A stretch of DNA of 64,000 nt from Strongylocentrotus purpuratus (GCF_000002235.5 NW_022145612.1:22059147-22123146), one strand, 5' to 3'. Positions 1 through 14,600 are shown, numbered from the stretch's first letter. Numbers and translations: made by a program. The notes: generated by a model from the sequence alone, not told the origin.

Positions 1-1074
1 AGTACTCTCTCTCCCTTTTGTATTACCCAGTTGGCTATTTACACTGTAACTCCAATAAACAAAGAAATGTAACTTGGAATTCCTTCCCATTCTTAAACAT
101 TATTAATGTATGACCACTTATTAAAGTGGTCATTGGTATGACAAGTATATCTGGCATGTCGCCCTCTACTGTTAAGGTTAAGTCATTCTATAAGTTGACA
201 TTCACTACAGGCGTGAACCACCTTGCATGTGTAATCTGCTTGTATTGAATAAGCCCTGGGCTGGTAGCAGGATAATCAATGTGGATGTGTGCTACTGCTG
301 GAAGCTCATTGAAGTGAACATTGTACTGCATTATTGCATTGTCATCTATCCATATATCATATTACATGTATATTAAGGAAGTGTTCTGGAGTTGGATAGG
401 ACTAGAAAGCAGCTATTTCTAGAAGCTTGGGTAGTGCATGACATAGCCCCAGTAGAGCTAGTAATTAGGAAGTCATCAAGTCTGGGAAGTTTGAAACTGA
501 CTGCTCTGAGTGCCACTGATTGCTTAATAACAAACCTGCTACCTGTTTTGTTTACTATAAATATTTGTTTTGAGAATGAGCATGGGTAATTCACAGCAGA
601 TGCCATCATCAGGTTAGTCATACATGAACTCATATTATATTCTTTTTTATTTTTAAATGTGATCATGCTATGAATACATGCCTTCATCACATCACATTTG
701 TCCACAATTTCAATTATACACATCGTTATTTCCCCTTGTGTGTATTAACCAAGATTCAGAGAATTTGACTGCTGCAAGGAACCAATTCAAGATTGGGTCT
801 ACCATATGATTACAAAGAGAAGAAAGTGTGAGATCGAGTTATAGACTCTGGATTGAACTATACCCGTATCAGCTCATTCAGCTGATATTCAGATGATCTT
901 AAAGTAACATCGAGATTGCCATTTTATTTGCTGTGTGACCGCTACAATGTAGTTTGTAGAATATATCTTGATCTACATGATATCATTTTTCTCCTCTAAG
1001 TTTCTGCCACCCACCAGTCTGTTCCTCAGATTTTCTGATTCACTCAATCACCATCATCTTCATAGAGCCAGAAG

Positions 1075-1594
1075 CTAAAACTCTATGTCCCATTTGCAGG
1101 CCAAACAAATGAAAAGGCTAAATTCCAACGGCATTTGAAAGATTATACTAATTTGGAACTTCCCTCAAAACAAAAGGGCTTGAAGATATTTTTTTTGTGG
1201 GAAAATAACGACCATTAGTTGTCGAATCGCCTTAAGTGATTGCAATCACCTAAATAATAGTCTGATTTTCAGACCCTTTTACCAAATGGTCGTACGTTAT
1301 GTGCTGCACAAAGATTCAATTATTAGTCATGGGTTATAGATGTAGACAAATGCTCATGTACCTGTTACAGATAATTTCATGTATGTTATTACCACCCAAA
1401 AAAAAATGTTAGTCAGTCACTCGATAGTGTCCGACAGTGTAGTCCTGAAGGTTAACAGATTTCCTTGCATAATTTCAATACTAGGACACTGCTAATGCTA
1501 AATTTTACAGATAGGACATACATGACATATTCATAATTCCTGCAAAGTTCAACATAATTTGATGTTGGCTGCAAATGGGATACATTACCTAGTT
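1075..1594. mobile_element. TTAA MITE family A, decayed copy
   Basis: Matches the copies at 9703 and 33391 along its length (CTATGTCCCATTTGCAGGCC at the left end, GGCTGCAAATGGG at the right), but the terminal repeats and flanking TTAA are mutated. It looks like the oldest copy. Confidence 0.7.
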
Positions 1595-2566
1595 AGTAGT
1601 TAGCATCCTTCTTGGGGTCAAGAAACAATGTGTTCGTGGAGGTGAATCTGGGTCTACTCTCTCAAGACTATAAAGGATTCTTGCTCTTGGATTTTTTTTT
1701 GTTCCCTGTAAAATCTTCATTATTTTTGAATTACCACAATCCACATACATGTACTGTATGTACATACTGTATACCCTCTTCAACCAACTTTGAGGTAATT
1801 GCATTAACATGTTGGTATGATAATCAGGAAATTAAGTTCAGTTTTGTAAGTATGAGCTATGAAGTATGTTGGAAATCATTGAAAGGATTTTGATAAGAAA
1901 CTGAAACAAACTTGTGCATAAGTGAGTTGCATTCACATGACTTGAAATACTTCTAAAATATACTTCAATGAGGATAACTCATCAATATACCAGTAAGTGC
2001 CAAAGATAGGTGGTCATGAACATTCAAAAACACAAAACAATTTCAGAATATATCAGGAAGTAGCATGACTTCTATTTTTAAATGAAGTTATATACACCCT
2101 CACTCTATGCTTGCCCAAAGAACTTTTGGATTTTATGGGTTGAACTTTGTTCTTCACAAATATAGGTTTTGAGGTCTAGTTTTTGTATCAAACTTGGTGT
2201 GTCATATACACTGTAAAATATAGTAAATATAAATTTGTGCAATATCATTATCAATGATATAGCACTTCTGATCTATTATCACAAGTCATATTAGGACTAG
2301 GGAAATTGATTGAAGTTTGAAATTAAAATAATATTTCTTTTATTACTTTGATAGTTTAAAAAAGGGAGAAAATCTTACACATTCAATATTTCCTGCTTTT
2401 TAGAAGAACTACATAACACCAGAAAGTGATATCTCTAAAGCTAGAAAGGTTGAAAATACAACTGGAATTTTGTTGTTGAAAACAAATTGTTAATAATGTT
2501 AGAATTGTTGTATGGAAATCTCCAACTTTCTTTACCTGGATAGGTTTACAAGTCATGTACATAATT

Positions 2567-2587
2567 GGGGGGGGGGGGGGGGGGGGG
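2567..2587. repeat. G21 homopolymer run
   Basis: Twenty-one consecutive G. Similar long G or C runs occur near 3731, 7037, 17047, 23680, 27852, 30652, 33997, 38262, 38970, 42915, 55552 and 58547. Confidence 0.97.
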
Positions 2588-3048
2588 CTATTGTGCACCC
2601 AAAAACTTTTTGTTCATGGTGTACCTGTCCATAGGAAAATGATTTTGTTCAGTCATCCTCACATGCTGGGCAAGCCTTGAACAGGATCCACAGATCCCTA
2701 TCATCAGTAATTCTTTTTTTATCAGAGTTATTTTTATTTCCGTTCAACCTCAACCTTGGTAAAAACCAGACGGATTTGGTCAGTTAAACGCTTCATTACA
2801 ACACTCATTCATCTAGGTCATCTACATGTACATATCAATTTATCAAAGAGATCTGAACTGATCGTGCCGTATTTACATGTTATTTTTATGACTGAACTTT
2901 GACCAGATGATAAAGTACTGTAGATATAATATTTAGAGTACACATTTTTGCACACTGACCTGTGTCCTATATAATATCTTTGAATTGAATAACAGATCAT
3001 GTGAATGTCAAAGTGTGATTATCTGAAGGTCTCACAGCACAGAAAAGA

Positions 3049-3430
3049 TTAAAGGTATAGACCAGTTCTGGTCATGCGATTGCATTGTGAAAGATACATG
3101 TTGAATCGATCAGAAAAGGTTGGCATATAAGTCTAGCATATAAGTATTGGTGTGTACTGCAAGGTTCTGGAATCATCAAAATGATGAGAAATTTGGCCCA
3201 GTCTTGGTAAAGTTACAAGCACTGTACACAGAAAGATGTGACTACACGATATCTATCCAGGCTGGATAGATATAATAGTTTACCAAATATATCAATTAGT
3301 AGGCGGTTTCCCGGCAAAATTTGTATCATCACGTATTAGTCAAAACATATTCTTTCACATGATTGGTAATAAGAGCTTCCATTTCATTTTTTGAGAGGGG
3401 GGCTTTTCCAAAACTGATCTATACCTTTAA
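3049..3430. mobile_element. TTAA MITE family B, copy 1
   Basis: TTAA flanks with termini AGGTATAGACCAGTTCTGG and CCAAAACTGATCTATACCT. The interior carries the shared GCAAGGTTCTGGAATCATCA and TTTGGCCCAGTCTTGG segments seen in the other copies. About 0.37 kb. Confidence 0.87.
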
Positions 3431-4812
3431 TAGACAGCCACTGTGAAGTTTTGCCCATGATTAAAACAGCAACTTCTAAATGGATATCTACAAGTTCCAT
3501 TCAGCGTATGTACATGTAGGGTTCAGTTTAGTGAATGCTGCCCTCTCTGTAATTTTGACAGGGGATATTTATCTGAACTCGTCTGTGACAGATTGTAAAC
3601 ACTCTGTGTGTGAAGTGAGACTGTCAAGTAATGAGTGGGAAGGATGCAGGGGGTGAGGGTATCAAACACATTTTGTTGAAAGAAAACACTATTCACAGTC
3701 AATGATGAATTGGATGGTGATAGGGGAGAGGGGGGGGGGGGGGGAGGGTCCAAGAGATAATGCTCTGGTTGAATCCATACACCTAGAACCCATGTACAAT
3801 GCCCATGGGCATAATGAACACATAAATGTACCTATACATGTACATGGATACTTGGAGATACATGGACATTATCCTACATGTATTTTGATTTCATTTATGT
3901 GAATTTTTCAAACAATGAAGGAAAACGAAAACGAAATGGAACTGTCCTTATTTATTGTATACAATTTCACATTGGCCATGACAGAGGAAAAGCGAAAGAG
4001 CTGCAGAAATTACGAAGTGGTAATAATTCATGTCTGTGGAGATATTCATTTCAGACAACCTTGAAGAGTCACTTCAGTTTTCATCACATACATGTACATG
4101 TAAGCATCCCTATGGGTCTTATCCGTGGCTCACTTGCGTCACGACCTGAAAATAAACATATATACATCTTTATTTTTATTTTAACCCTGTTCTTGCTTCT
4201 TTTTCTGTCTCACTGTCTTTTGTAAATTATTTTACTTTCTATAATTCTTTTACTGGGATTGTTTCCTCCCACCTCCAGTATTAATTGTTGGATTTCATAA
4301 AAAGAACACTCAAATTGACTATTTTTTTTACAATGGGTGCAAAATTGTCTTGCATCAACATCAGCTTTTGCTACTGTTTTATAAGGTGACAATTATCAGG
4401 GTCTACTTCTTCTTTTGCTACAAATTAGTGGGCAAAATTGTTGATTTTTTTTTCTTTGTTTCCTATTGACTTTTTGTGGTGAGCACTTCTTCTCAAGTGC
4501 TAACAAAAGACACTAGACCTATATACACATGTGCATAAACAATAGAAAGGATTTGTATTCATCATCTCCTTTTCAATTACAATTTCAATTACAATTTCAA
4601 GGATGGCAAAGTGGAAAGCTGAGAAGCTATCTTTTAACTGTAAAAACTTCCTTCCTTCATGAATACTTGAGTTAATTAGAAGGCTTGGGAATTCCCTTTT
4701 CAATGGACCAAGTGAAAGATTATCAAAATATTACATCAATATTATGTTCTTAAATTACTAATATACTCTACTGTTTTAATCTACAAAATTGTAGTTAATA
4801 AGGTCATGAATA

Positions 4813-4850
4813 TTTCAGATTCAGATTCAGATTCATTTTTTATTGGTCCA
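4813..4850 (-). repeat. TCAGAT microsatellite, likely retroposon tail
   Basis: Three TCAGAT units then TCATTTTTTATTGGTCC; on the - strand GGACCAATAAAAAATGAATC plus CTGAATCTGA, resembling the 11690 tail. Confidence 0.5.
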
Positions 4851-5299
4851 TTTGATACCATTGTGACATAAAATGGCTAATTCCATCTAATTTTAAAATC
4901 AAATATGATATACACGTGAAGCAAGTATTCTGTAATAAAAGCATTACAAAAATAGCTGAACCTTAGTGAATTTGATTTTTGTTGTTTACAAAGTATCATG
5001 AAAAATAAATTATAACCTTAAAATGTTTTTTTTTCTTTTCTTTTTTTTTTCTTTACGTTTTTTATCATCAAAGGTTTTGTATTTGTATTAAGTTTTAGTT
5101 TTGAAGATCTTCAATATATTTTCAAAATTATTTATTTCATTTTTTATACTAGTACTATATTACTTATGCTTTGAAATATATAAACACATGACAGGAATTC
5201 ATTGCTCCATGATGTCCTTCCATTTTAATTTCATATCTCCCTCGAACACCTCTTTACATCATCCATGCAGTGCTCTCTTTCTCAAGTGCGTGGCCTAAT

Positions 5300-5329
5300 A
5301 AATATCACCTTGTGTGTCCCTCCGTCACT

Positions 5330-5363
<34 letters not shown>

Positions 5364-5586
5364 AGTTACAACCCTCACACACGTCAGCCACGGTACGTGT
5401 TTACCCTCCAAGCATGAGAGAGAGAGATAGAGAGAATGAATTCTTGTAGCCTGCACGCACCAGCGCTCATCTCTCTCCCTCTCTCTATCTCTGTCTGATC
5501 TCTCATTCCTCCTCCTAAACACGACCCAACGAGGAGCCTTTTAACGATCACTGCATGTCAGTGTTACCTCTCTAACGGGAATTAGC
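5300..5586 (+). promoter_or_regulatory. Promoter-proximal / 5'UTR zone of msrB
   Basis: Immediately upstream of the msrB ATG. Contains a (CA)n tract (about 5332-5363), a GA-rich tract (5415-5435) and a CT-rich tract (5468-5493) that can pair with it, and a locally higher CpG content than the surroundings. A six-codon upstream ORF (ATG 5555, TAA 5573-5575) ends 11 nt before the msrB start. No clear TATA box. Transcription start unknown. Confidence 0.4.
5332..5363. repeat. (CA)n microsatellite
   Basis: Alternating CA for about 30 bp, roughly 225 bp before the msrB ATG. Confidence 0.95.
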
Positions 5587-5647
5587 ATGTTTCGTTATAT
5601 AGTGGATTTGCCCGATGGAGGGAAGCCTACACCGAAGAGAAAATTCA
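5587..5647 (+). CDS. msrB: msrB coding exon 1
   Basis: Starts at ATG and encodes [20 protein letters not shown] plus one base, followed by donor GTAAGT. The basic, proline-containing N-terminus is not hydrophobic. An upstream in-frame TAA fixes this as the first in-frame ATG of the exon. A 14-kb intron follows. Confidence 0.85.
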
Positions 5648-8600
5648 GTAAGTCCACCATGTTGAACTCGCATTAGAGATTAAATACATTGTACATTATT
5701 GATTAATTCTTGTTATTCGATGCCAAGCTGTGTTGCTTCAGTTCACTTGAAAAGGATTGATGTAATGGCAGGGATGCGTTCGTCTGCCCGCAGTGTGTCC
5801 AATGCATGCTGTGGTTGTTATGGTGGGCACTGAATTAAACTTGTAGCTTTATTTCTCTGAGATGTAATGGAAGTATGGTTGTTGAATGATGGCATGTGGT
5901 GTTTGATGGATGAATATATTCAAATTTATGTATGTATCTCAGACTTGCCTTTTCATATACAGAGCATATGTACGCCTACATGTAGCTAACATGGACAGGT
6001 GCATATTCTGTGCTGTCAAGCCAGACATGATCTCATGCTAATGTTATTAAGGGTCACGAGCATTCCTTCCAAGAAGAAGGAAATACACTGTAGTCGGAAT
6101 TCATTATTAGCCAGAAATGTTGAACACACATATGCTAGGAATATTATCTCTGTGTTCAGTACATGTTTTCAGCATAGTAAGATAATCAGTTTCAGAAAAA
6201 TATATTTCCAGTGGTATTTCAGACTTTTTTTCAAAACTCATAGCAAAATCTGACATCTGAAATTTGATGCCTCCAATGGCAGCAATTTTGGATGTTCTTA
6301 ACCTGAAAATAACCAAGCATTTTTATATGTATCTTGGAAACCAGCCGTCCTTCTGTAAAGTGAACATAAAATGAAGGGGTACACATATCAGGAAGTTTAA
6401 ATATTTGGGGTTCCTTAAAATACCCTTCTTTAGTGTTGAAACATTGTGCCATTTCAGATGTGATCCCTGCAAAGTGATGCTGGCATTTATTACCATGCAA
6501 GCTCTTCACATATTTGTCTGGCCAGCCCAATCTCTAATATTGACATACAGAGCTGTGATGGGCCTGAATCGTGAGGCTGCCGAAGCAAGCTATCATTATG
6601 AGAAGGGTTGTTTGGCAACTGATGAGTGTTTGTGAAAAGTACAACCCTTTGACCTCAATTTGTATCATCGATCCCATGCATCAATACCTCACACATATGC
6701 CTCCTAATCAATATTATATTTCCATAAAGTCGTGATAGAATTTCAAACATGGGAACAGCTAAAAATGAATTTAAATATATTCAAGTCCCACAGATATGGT
6801 AATGTTCCAAAATACATTTTGAAGAACTCAAGATATTTAGGTCCCATGTTATGTCAAAAATATAATTTAAATACAAGGCTGCACTCATGTCCTTATAACT
6901 TGATATTTCTCTTTCCGTCTTGATATTCATTTATAGGGATAGGTTGTGTTATTTTCTTCTCCCAGGCTGTCTTAGAAATTAAGCATTCAATTATACCCAC
7001 CCTGTGTCTTGTATACAATCATAAATTCATTCGGGACCCCCCCCCCCCCCCTGGAGATTTAATGAAATTCTATCTTAATCATGTTACACAGTCATGTGAC
7101 TCTCAGTCAGGTACTTGCAGTATAAACAAGAATTCTGACATGTCCTTATTTAATGATCCTCTTTTATAGCAAGTACAAGTACATGTATAGTATGCATGTA
7201 AAGGACTATACTGATCTGAAATGGTGAATGTCAACAAGCATCCAATAAAACTTGGTCATGAAGTTGAGGGACTGCACCTACATTATTTTATTTACTGATG
7301 GTATTTCCTGAATTGACAAAAATGGCATGCTATTAAACAAGATTAAAGTGATTACTGACTGGCCTTCATGTTTGAGATTAAACCTTTTTTTTTCTTCGAT
7401 TGGATTCTCTTTAAAAAATGCTTTTATTTTAACTATTTATTTATTTGTTAAGCTTGCAGTAATGAGCCGGATGTAGGGGAGGGGGTGTCACATATCCTTG
7501 TATTGGCTTTTGTGACATTGAAAAGTTGACAATAACCCAACTTTGTGTACAATGGTATCTTGAATTATGTACCGGTATTGGTTTTTTGTTTTCATCAGTG
7601 TCTACAGTTAAATTTAAATTGTTTTGTTTAGACCTGACAACTATCTGACGATTAGCGTGTCCACACACAAAACAATTTATCCCGAAACTCTATAACGAAA
7701 CGTCGTAAAAAGAATCATCGTATAAATTTCAGAGTGTCCACACACAAGAAACGTCGTATAAATAATCATCGTATAAATTCCAGAATGTCCACACAAAGAA
7801 GAAAGTAATCCTGAAAAATCTACAGCGAAATGTCGTATACACTGTAGGTGTGCAGTTTGCTACTGCGGTCATGAAATGGAAGCGAAAATGAGAGGTCTGG
7901 TCTCCTTTCGCTCGAGGTCATGTTAAGCCCCTCCCAGTTAGTTACACTAGTTACACTCCCCCTGTCCACACACAACATTTTCCGTGATTAGGCGTGATTC
8001 TTTATCGAGTTTCAGTTCAAAACGATGCCCAAACCTGCGTTTCATTAGACTAGTTTCGTTATACGACGAATCGTTAGTGAGCGTCCACACACACAATTTT
8101 CATCATAAAACTATCGCGAAACGGTATCACTATCGCAAAACGGAATAGCTAATCATGGAAAATGTTGTGTGTGGACAGGGGGTATAACTGTTAGTGCCCA
8201 CAAATATTTGTTGGTTGCATACCTGCAAGTGAATTCTGGTAGATCAGGAAACATTGAAAGTAGGAATTGATGAGTCTTCATCTTGAATCTGTTGATTTTC
8301 AAAATTAGCTTATCCTTAATTTTCAGTACAAGTTGCTCTTGACTCCCAGAATGCAAAAGCACTCTTCCAAATTATGAGTTTGTACTTGTATGATAGCCAT
8401 CTATGTTTAGATAAACAAAGCCACAGTCCAGAGTCCTGAAACTTTTCAAGAAGGAATGCCAATACTTTGTGATTATAGAATGAAGTAAAGACGTCACTGG
8501 TGACCTAAAAGGCCAAGGATGCAATTGGAATGTATTTATTTTCATATCATGGTGCTGACACTAGATAGTAAGGCCGCTTGTAAAGTTGAAGATTTTGGGC

Positions 8601-11600
8601 AATGTACAGATTGAAATTTCATTATGCATATTTCAATTCCATACTTATCAGTAGTAGTGCTTCTTGAAAAGGGAGGGGCATGCAAGTATAGGCATGCGAT
8701 AGTATTGTATTTGAAAAGCAACACATCATCTGTTTTGAGCCAGAAGCGCTTTAACTTCAATTCTTTATCATGGAGTTAGTGTTCCTTTAGCTCCAAACAG
8801 ATGACATCTTAGGATATACAGTACATGTCACCTTTAAATTCTGGTGGTCCTATTTATTGGGGAATTGCCTTGGTTACCCATGACGTTTTAGTTGATATAC
8901 CACACCTTTTGTGCGTGTAAACAACATATTCCACATAAAAATCTATGAGTGAACGTCATCATATTACTTTCAGCATGGACTTTGCTTCCTCCTCTTTTGT
9001 TGTCTGTATCAGATTTGTAAGGAGGAAAAATTGAATTAAATTGTTCAGTCAGGCGTAAAATATCTGTAATTGTCAAATCCAAAAACTCTTTTGTTCCTTC
9101 TTGTGTGGGCAGACGTCAAACTGCATTGAAATTGAGGAAGTGTGAATAATAACGCAATACTGCTAGGTATTAAACTTGAATAATTTTTTGTATAATGTAT
9201 TGTGTACATTTCAATTTCGCTCCGCTTTTTGTCCATGACTTGTGCTGTCATCTTCAGTTTTTGTTATACTCAATAAACTGAAGTATGAAGGAAAATAAGC
9301 AGCGATTTAATTAAACAATCCTAAGTTGTAATTGCAAAAAATAGAATAAAGTAGATAAAGTTTGTAACAGTACCTACATTATTCTAGTATTTACATGTAA
9401 AATTAAAGTACATGTACACAAAAAGTAAGACAAATACATCTTCACAAAATGAGGATCATAGAGTATTGTCTGTACATGTACATGCTCTTTGATAACTGAA
9501 ATGACAGTCCTTGGCTCCTTGTAAACACACAATTAAAGTAACTTTATATTTGACTAGTCTAGGACGGGGGAGGTACTCTTATTGTTCTGTAATTCGGCCA
9601 CATCAAACGTTCACATGCACCAGGTAAAATCGACAGTGCATTTAACAACCTATTGAAAGGGACCCAAGGTTCACACATGTAGAGTACATGTATTTATTGA
9701 TCTTAAAGATACTATGTCCCATTTGCAGGCCAAAAAAATGAAAAAGCTATACCAACTGCATTTGAAAGATAATACTAATTTAGAACTTCCCTAAAAAGGT
9801 GGGGCTTGAAAATGTCTTCAAGTGGGAAAATAACGACTATTAGTTGTCAAATCGACTTTAGGGCTATAGAGCCCAATAGAGCCCAAAAGTAATGGTCTTG
9901 ATTTTCAGACAATTGTACAGAATGGTCATACGTTTTATGCTGTGCAAAGATTCAATCAGTTTAATCTTGGCCATCACAAGAAGTGGGTTATTGATGTAGA
10001 CAAATGCTCATGTACCCTTTACAACTCTTTTCATGTATGTTATTACCAAAGAAGAAAAAAAGCCAGTTAGTCACTCAATAGTGTCTGACAGTGAAGTCTA
10101 GCAAGTAAATGGGTTTCCTTGCATAATTTGAATATAAGGACACCGCTAACGTTTAAATTTCACAGATAGGACATACATGACATATTCATAATTCCTGCAA
10201 AGTTCTACAGCATTTGAGGTTGGCTGCAAAAGGGACATAGTACCTTTAAGGAAGATTGTAAAATAATGACTCATCTCCAGTTCTCCATGGTGTACCTAAT
10301 GACAAAAATATCTACCGGTATCTTTATTTGACTCCTAAATATTAAAAGAAAAGAAAAGAGGAAAACAATTTAATGAATTTGTATATAAAATTGTATTCCA
10401 TGGTACTTTCTGCTTCTTGAATGCTCGAACAGCTTCACCATTTTAAAATTTCATTCTAGATGCTGAAATTGATTTTAAAGTGAACCTATAAAAGTGACTA
10501 ATTCATTTTTAAATTATCAGGAAAATGTTTTGATACAGTTGTGTGACATGCAGTGTATATATATCTGTATGATATAATATGCACCATGATTCGTGATATA
10601 GCTGTTTTGCGAGTGGTAAGACTATCACATTCCCTGATCACTTCATGGGCTATGGGTGATATAGGATGGAATGACAGGAATGTAATCTACCAGCAGGGGT
10701 CAAAGGTTACCTCTACCAAGAGTGGAATAATGCTGTCAATTAGATTTGCCATCTACAGATGATGTAAACCTACTCCATCCAAACTGAAATTACACCAATA
10801 TTTTATCAAAAATTTGTCTCTTTCCCATGCTTACGGAGATAGGAATTCATTCATCTTTTCTCTTAAATTAAGTTTAGTTGTCAGGATTCAAATCATGCTA
10901 GAATGACTGATCAGGAAGTGTTCTTAAAAAGCATGCTAAATTATTTATACTGTAGCTTGTGATATTGAGGTTCAATGAATGTCCAATGTGGTATGACCTC
11001 TGTCCATTTCTTCCTAAGATTCTGTGATAAAAAAGAGGCCGGGATTTTAGTTTTTCATTGCTGTTTCTCTTGATTAATGACAAGTTGCAATGTTCCCAAG
11101 ATTGGAAATATTTGAATTCCTTTTGTTTTAATGATGATATATATATATTTTTTTTTTATTTCTGATGTGTTTTTTTCTTCTTCCTTTAGCTGTTTTTGTA
11201 CAATAAATTTAATTCTGTTGGATAGTATTCTGTTGTAGGAAAGAAACAAATCATGTTTGAAAAGTTTTGGTCCATGGTTTTGATCCATTGTTTTGATCCA
11301 TTGTGTGAAATATTGATTTTTGGTATGACATAAGTGTGTGAAAAATGGAGAGCGAGATACCCCTTGAGACGACAGCTGGTCTTGCATCATACTAGGATAG
11401 TTTAGATTCTTTGGAATCCAAAGTAAAATAAAAATTCTTGCTGTGACACTTACTGGTATGTCTTTGTTTTAAAATAACCCCTCTTATCTTGCCACTGTAA
11501 AGGGGGCTTGATAAGAATGTCCAAGTAAAATGTGTCAAAAGCAGAAATCCCATTTGTAAACATACAACCAATATTTCTGTAGTCTGCAGTAAGTTAAGGA

Positions 11601-14600
11601 TCAATGACCTTTTCATATGAGTTTCATTCATTTTTTCCCCAATTTTTTTGAACTACTAAAATGATAGCTATTTAAATCCCAGCTTTGTTCATTTGATTTG
11701 ATTTGATTTGATTTGATTTATTGGTTTCTGCATCTTTTTTCTTTTTTTCATCATACATTTTCATGAACATAATATGGCTTGATACAATATTTCAAGTGTA
11801 TATAATCATGCAGATGTATACTTAATTTTATTCATTTTTCATCCCATAAGGCAAGATTTGACATATGACTGCAGCCTGTACTATCGACAGACCTAGATTG
11901 TATCGTAGGTATGCATCAAATGTGACAGTTGTTCTACTTTCGCTCCAATCGATGACATTGCTGCTCCCCTATGTGCCATTTAAATCGGTATCCCAGTCCT
12001 CCCAGACAATAATTAATGGCAGTACTGGCAGTCAAAGTCGGTCTTCTTTTATTTACGCTGTTTTGGAAATTCTCAGCTCTGGCATTAACGACCTACACTT
12101 TAATACGGCAATGCTATATTGATGAAGGCTTACATCAGATATGAACCTGTTTGGGTCTATTTTTACTTGCTTTCAAATAAATTTGTTTTCAGATTCATAT
12201 TTTACCATATAATTCCTCATCACAACTCTGATTGAATCAGGCTGATGCTTCTCTTGAACTACTTGAAATCCAATCAACAGAGATAATCACTAAAGTCCTA
12301 AAATGAGTGAGAAGGAAAACAATTGTTGTTCTTGTTATTCTTCTTCTTTCTTTCTGGCTCTCTTTCATTCCTTCATTCAAATAATTTGTACCTCTTCTGT
12401 TCTTTTTCACAAAATTGAAATAAAAGATACCGTATGTGACAAATTACTGTTGGTAATGTTGTGGACTTTTTTAGTGCAGATGATCATGGACATTGATTCA
12501 TTGTTATGCATCAAACAGAAACAGATCGAGTCTGGCTAATTCTCCATTGCACAATTGGAAAGTACATGTATATGTGTGGTGCATTTTTTTTAGACATAGC
12601 TATGTAAAAGTCATCAGTGGTATTACACCTGTTGTTTGAAACACGCTGTTCCCTTCTAATTAATACGCCATCTCGAACGACTCAAGCAAAGAAGTCTGGA
12701 TACCGTGTCTCATCCTAAGTGACTTTGAAGGATAATTATCCACCAATTAGTTACTTGAAAGGCTAGCTGTACTATGCAAGTATCTTAATTACTTTACTTT
12801 TATTCTTTTCATGGGCTTGATCCATCTAGCAGGAGAGATTTGAATGAATATCATTAGGGTGTCCTATCAAAGTGGTCTATGGCTATAATTTTGACATGGT
12901 AGTGAAGGTTACATAATGGCCAGTGATGTCACTGTCTCTTATAAATACTGTGGAAGCAATTTTATTTATTGTACTAACACCTGTAGTACACATTGAACGT
13001 GTACATTTGTAGCCAGAGCTATTATAGGGGTACATTAGAAAACTAGAAATGGGCCAAAAATTGTAAATATAGACCACAACAGTTTCAATTCTGAAATAAA
13101 TAGAAAGCACTTGCATACAGATCCAGGAAATTTGTGTCAAGACTCCCTATGAAAAAAAAGCCATGATAGTTGAAATAGATACCGGTACAAAAGGAACATT
13201 ATGATAGAATGTAAAATGTTAAATGGTTACCTTTAATATAAATATTCTTTAGCAGTGAATGTTCATGAATCTGAAAAAATGTTTCAAGCATGTATTGAAA
13301 CCAACACATCCAGATCGATTTTATATTTTGTCAGAACGGCGTACCGGTAATCACTGCACCATGGGTCTTGAAATGCAACTGAGCTTGTACTTTCACTGTT
13401 ATTTTGACAGTTGCTTAGCTGCGCTTTTGAAGGCTCAAAATTCCTTGGGGCGGGCGGTAGGAGTTCTCTCTTTTCTGATTGAGTGCATGGGATAGTTACT
13501 TTTATAGCCAATACTTTTTAATGATTCCAGCTGGACTTCAGTAACATAACAGACATGAGTCATTCACCCTTACAACTCTTTGCACTTGATCACATTCTTT
13601 ATTTTCGCATGATGGGACCCTCTTTGCAGTTTAGTCTCTCATACCATAGACAGTTAAACACCATTGTTTACACGGGTGATATGAAGAGGAGATTGGTGGC
13701 TAAAATTGAGAGCATTTGGTTGTCTTTAACCTGCCATACAGAGGAGATATTCCAACCTTTTTGTAATTTAGATGGAAGATACAGTTTTCTATTTAATCCC
13801 CCTTGAATGAAATATGGTTTCGTCAAACCGGTGGATGCATGCATGGGATTGCCTTTTTTTTTTCAATCTTTCATGTCAACTGTAATGAATATTTTATGAG
13901 ACACAGACAGGCTTTCTACAATAGTTTCATCTTGAGCCTTTTGATCATTACTCACATTACCTAAAGCTTTCATCAAACTTTCATCAAACAAATGTCTGTT
14001 TCAGCAAGTGATGATTATGGTTCATGCCCGCAAACTAGCAGGTAATTTGTCGCTTATAATCAGATGTGCGTATCTTCGCTGAGGCCATATCTCTCGTTTC
14101 TGATTTAATTAAAAACCCTCTTTAGAGAGTGGGATGGTCAAGATCGGCATGGTCCAATTACCCAGTGTGCATTGCACCATGGGCGTCATGTGACACCGAT
14201 CCATTATAAGAAGGATTTATATTTCATTCCTGGAGGCGTTGCTTCTGGATCTGGATGTTTTTCTTACAGTTGAAGTGGGCCATCATTGGATGGAATGGAA
14301 GGGCTTAAAAGGACCCATGATTGATCATAATATTTAGGATTTAGGTCTTAATTTAGATTGTTTACATTTTTTAGGTCTTAAGTTAGATTGTTTACATTTT
14401 GTTATGAGTGCGAACGTGTAATGGAGAAGTCTTATTAGTGGGAGAGAGACGCAGTTAATTCTTTCTAAATATGTCCCCAAAAAACAATAGAAGATGCAGA
14501 CATGAATACTTTACTATTTTTTGTACCCCAAAGTCTGAAAGTAATGAGATTCATACTGCACAATGTTGTCATAATATCCTGATCATGTTAATCATACTAA

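Larger units (their letters stand above)
1..5299. other. Upstream intergenic region, no gene seen
   Basis: No exon with homology or good splice context recognised on either strand. It contains a decayed TTAA element (1075-1594), an intact TTAA element (3049-3430), G-runs at 2567-2587 and about 3731-3746, and a retroposon-like tail (4813-4850). Confidence 0.5.

Noticed and set aside
5325..5522. 65-codon open frame on the - strand upstream of msrB
   Set aside because: Made of CA and CT microsatellite translation (CVCVCV, RDRERERD); no coding support.
7640..8191. CRISPR-like array from repeated GTCCACACACAA units
   Set aside because: Eukaryotic context, irregular spacing, inverted as well as direct units, and no cas genes.
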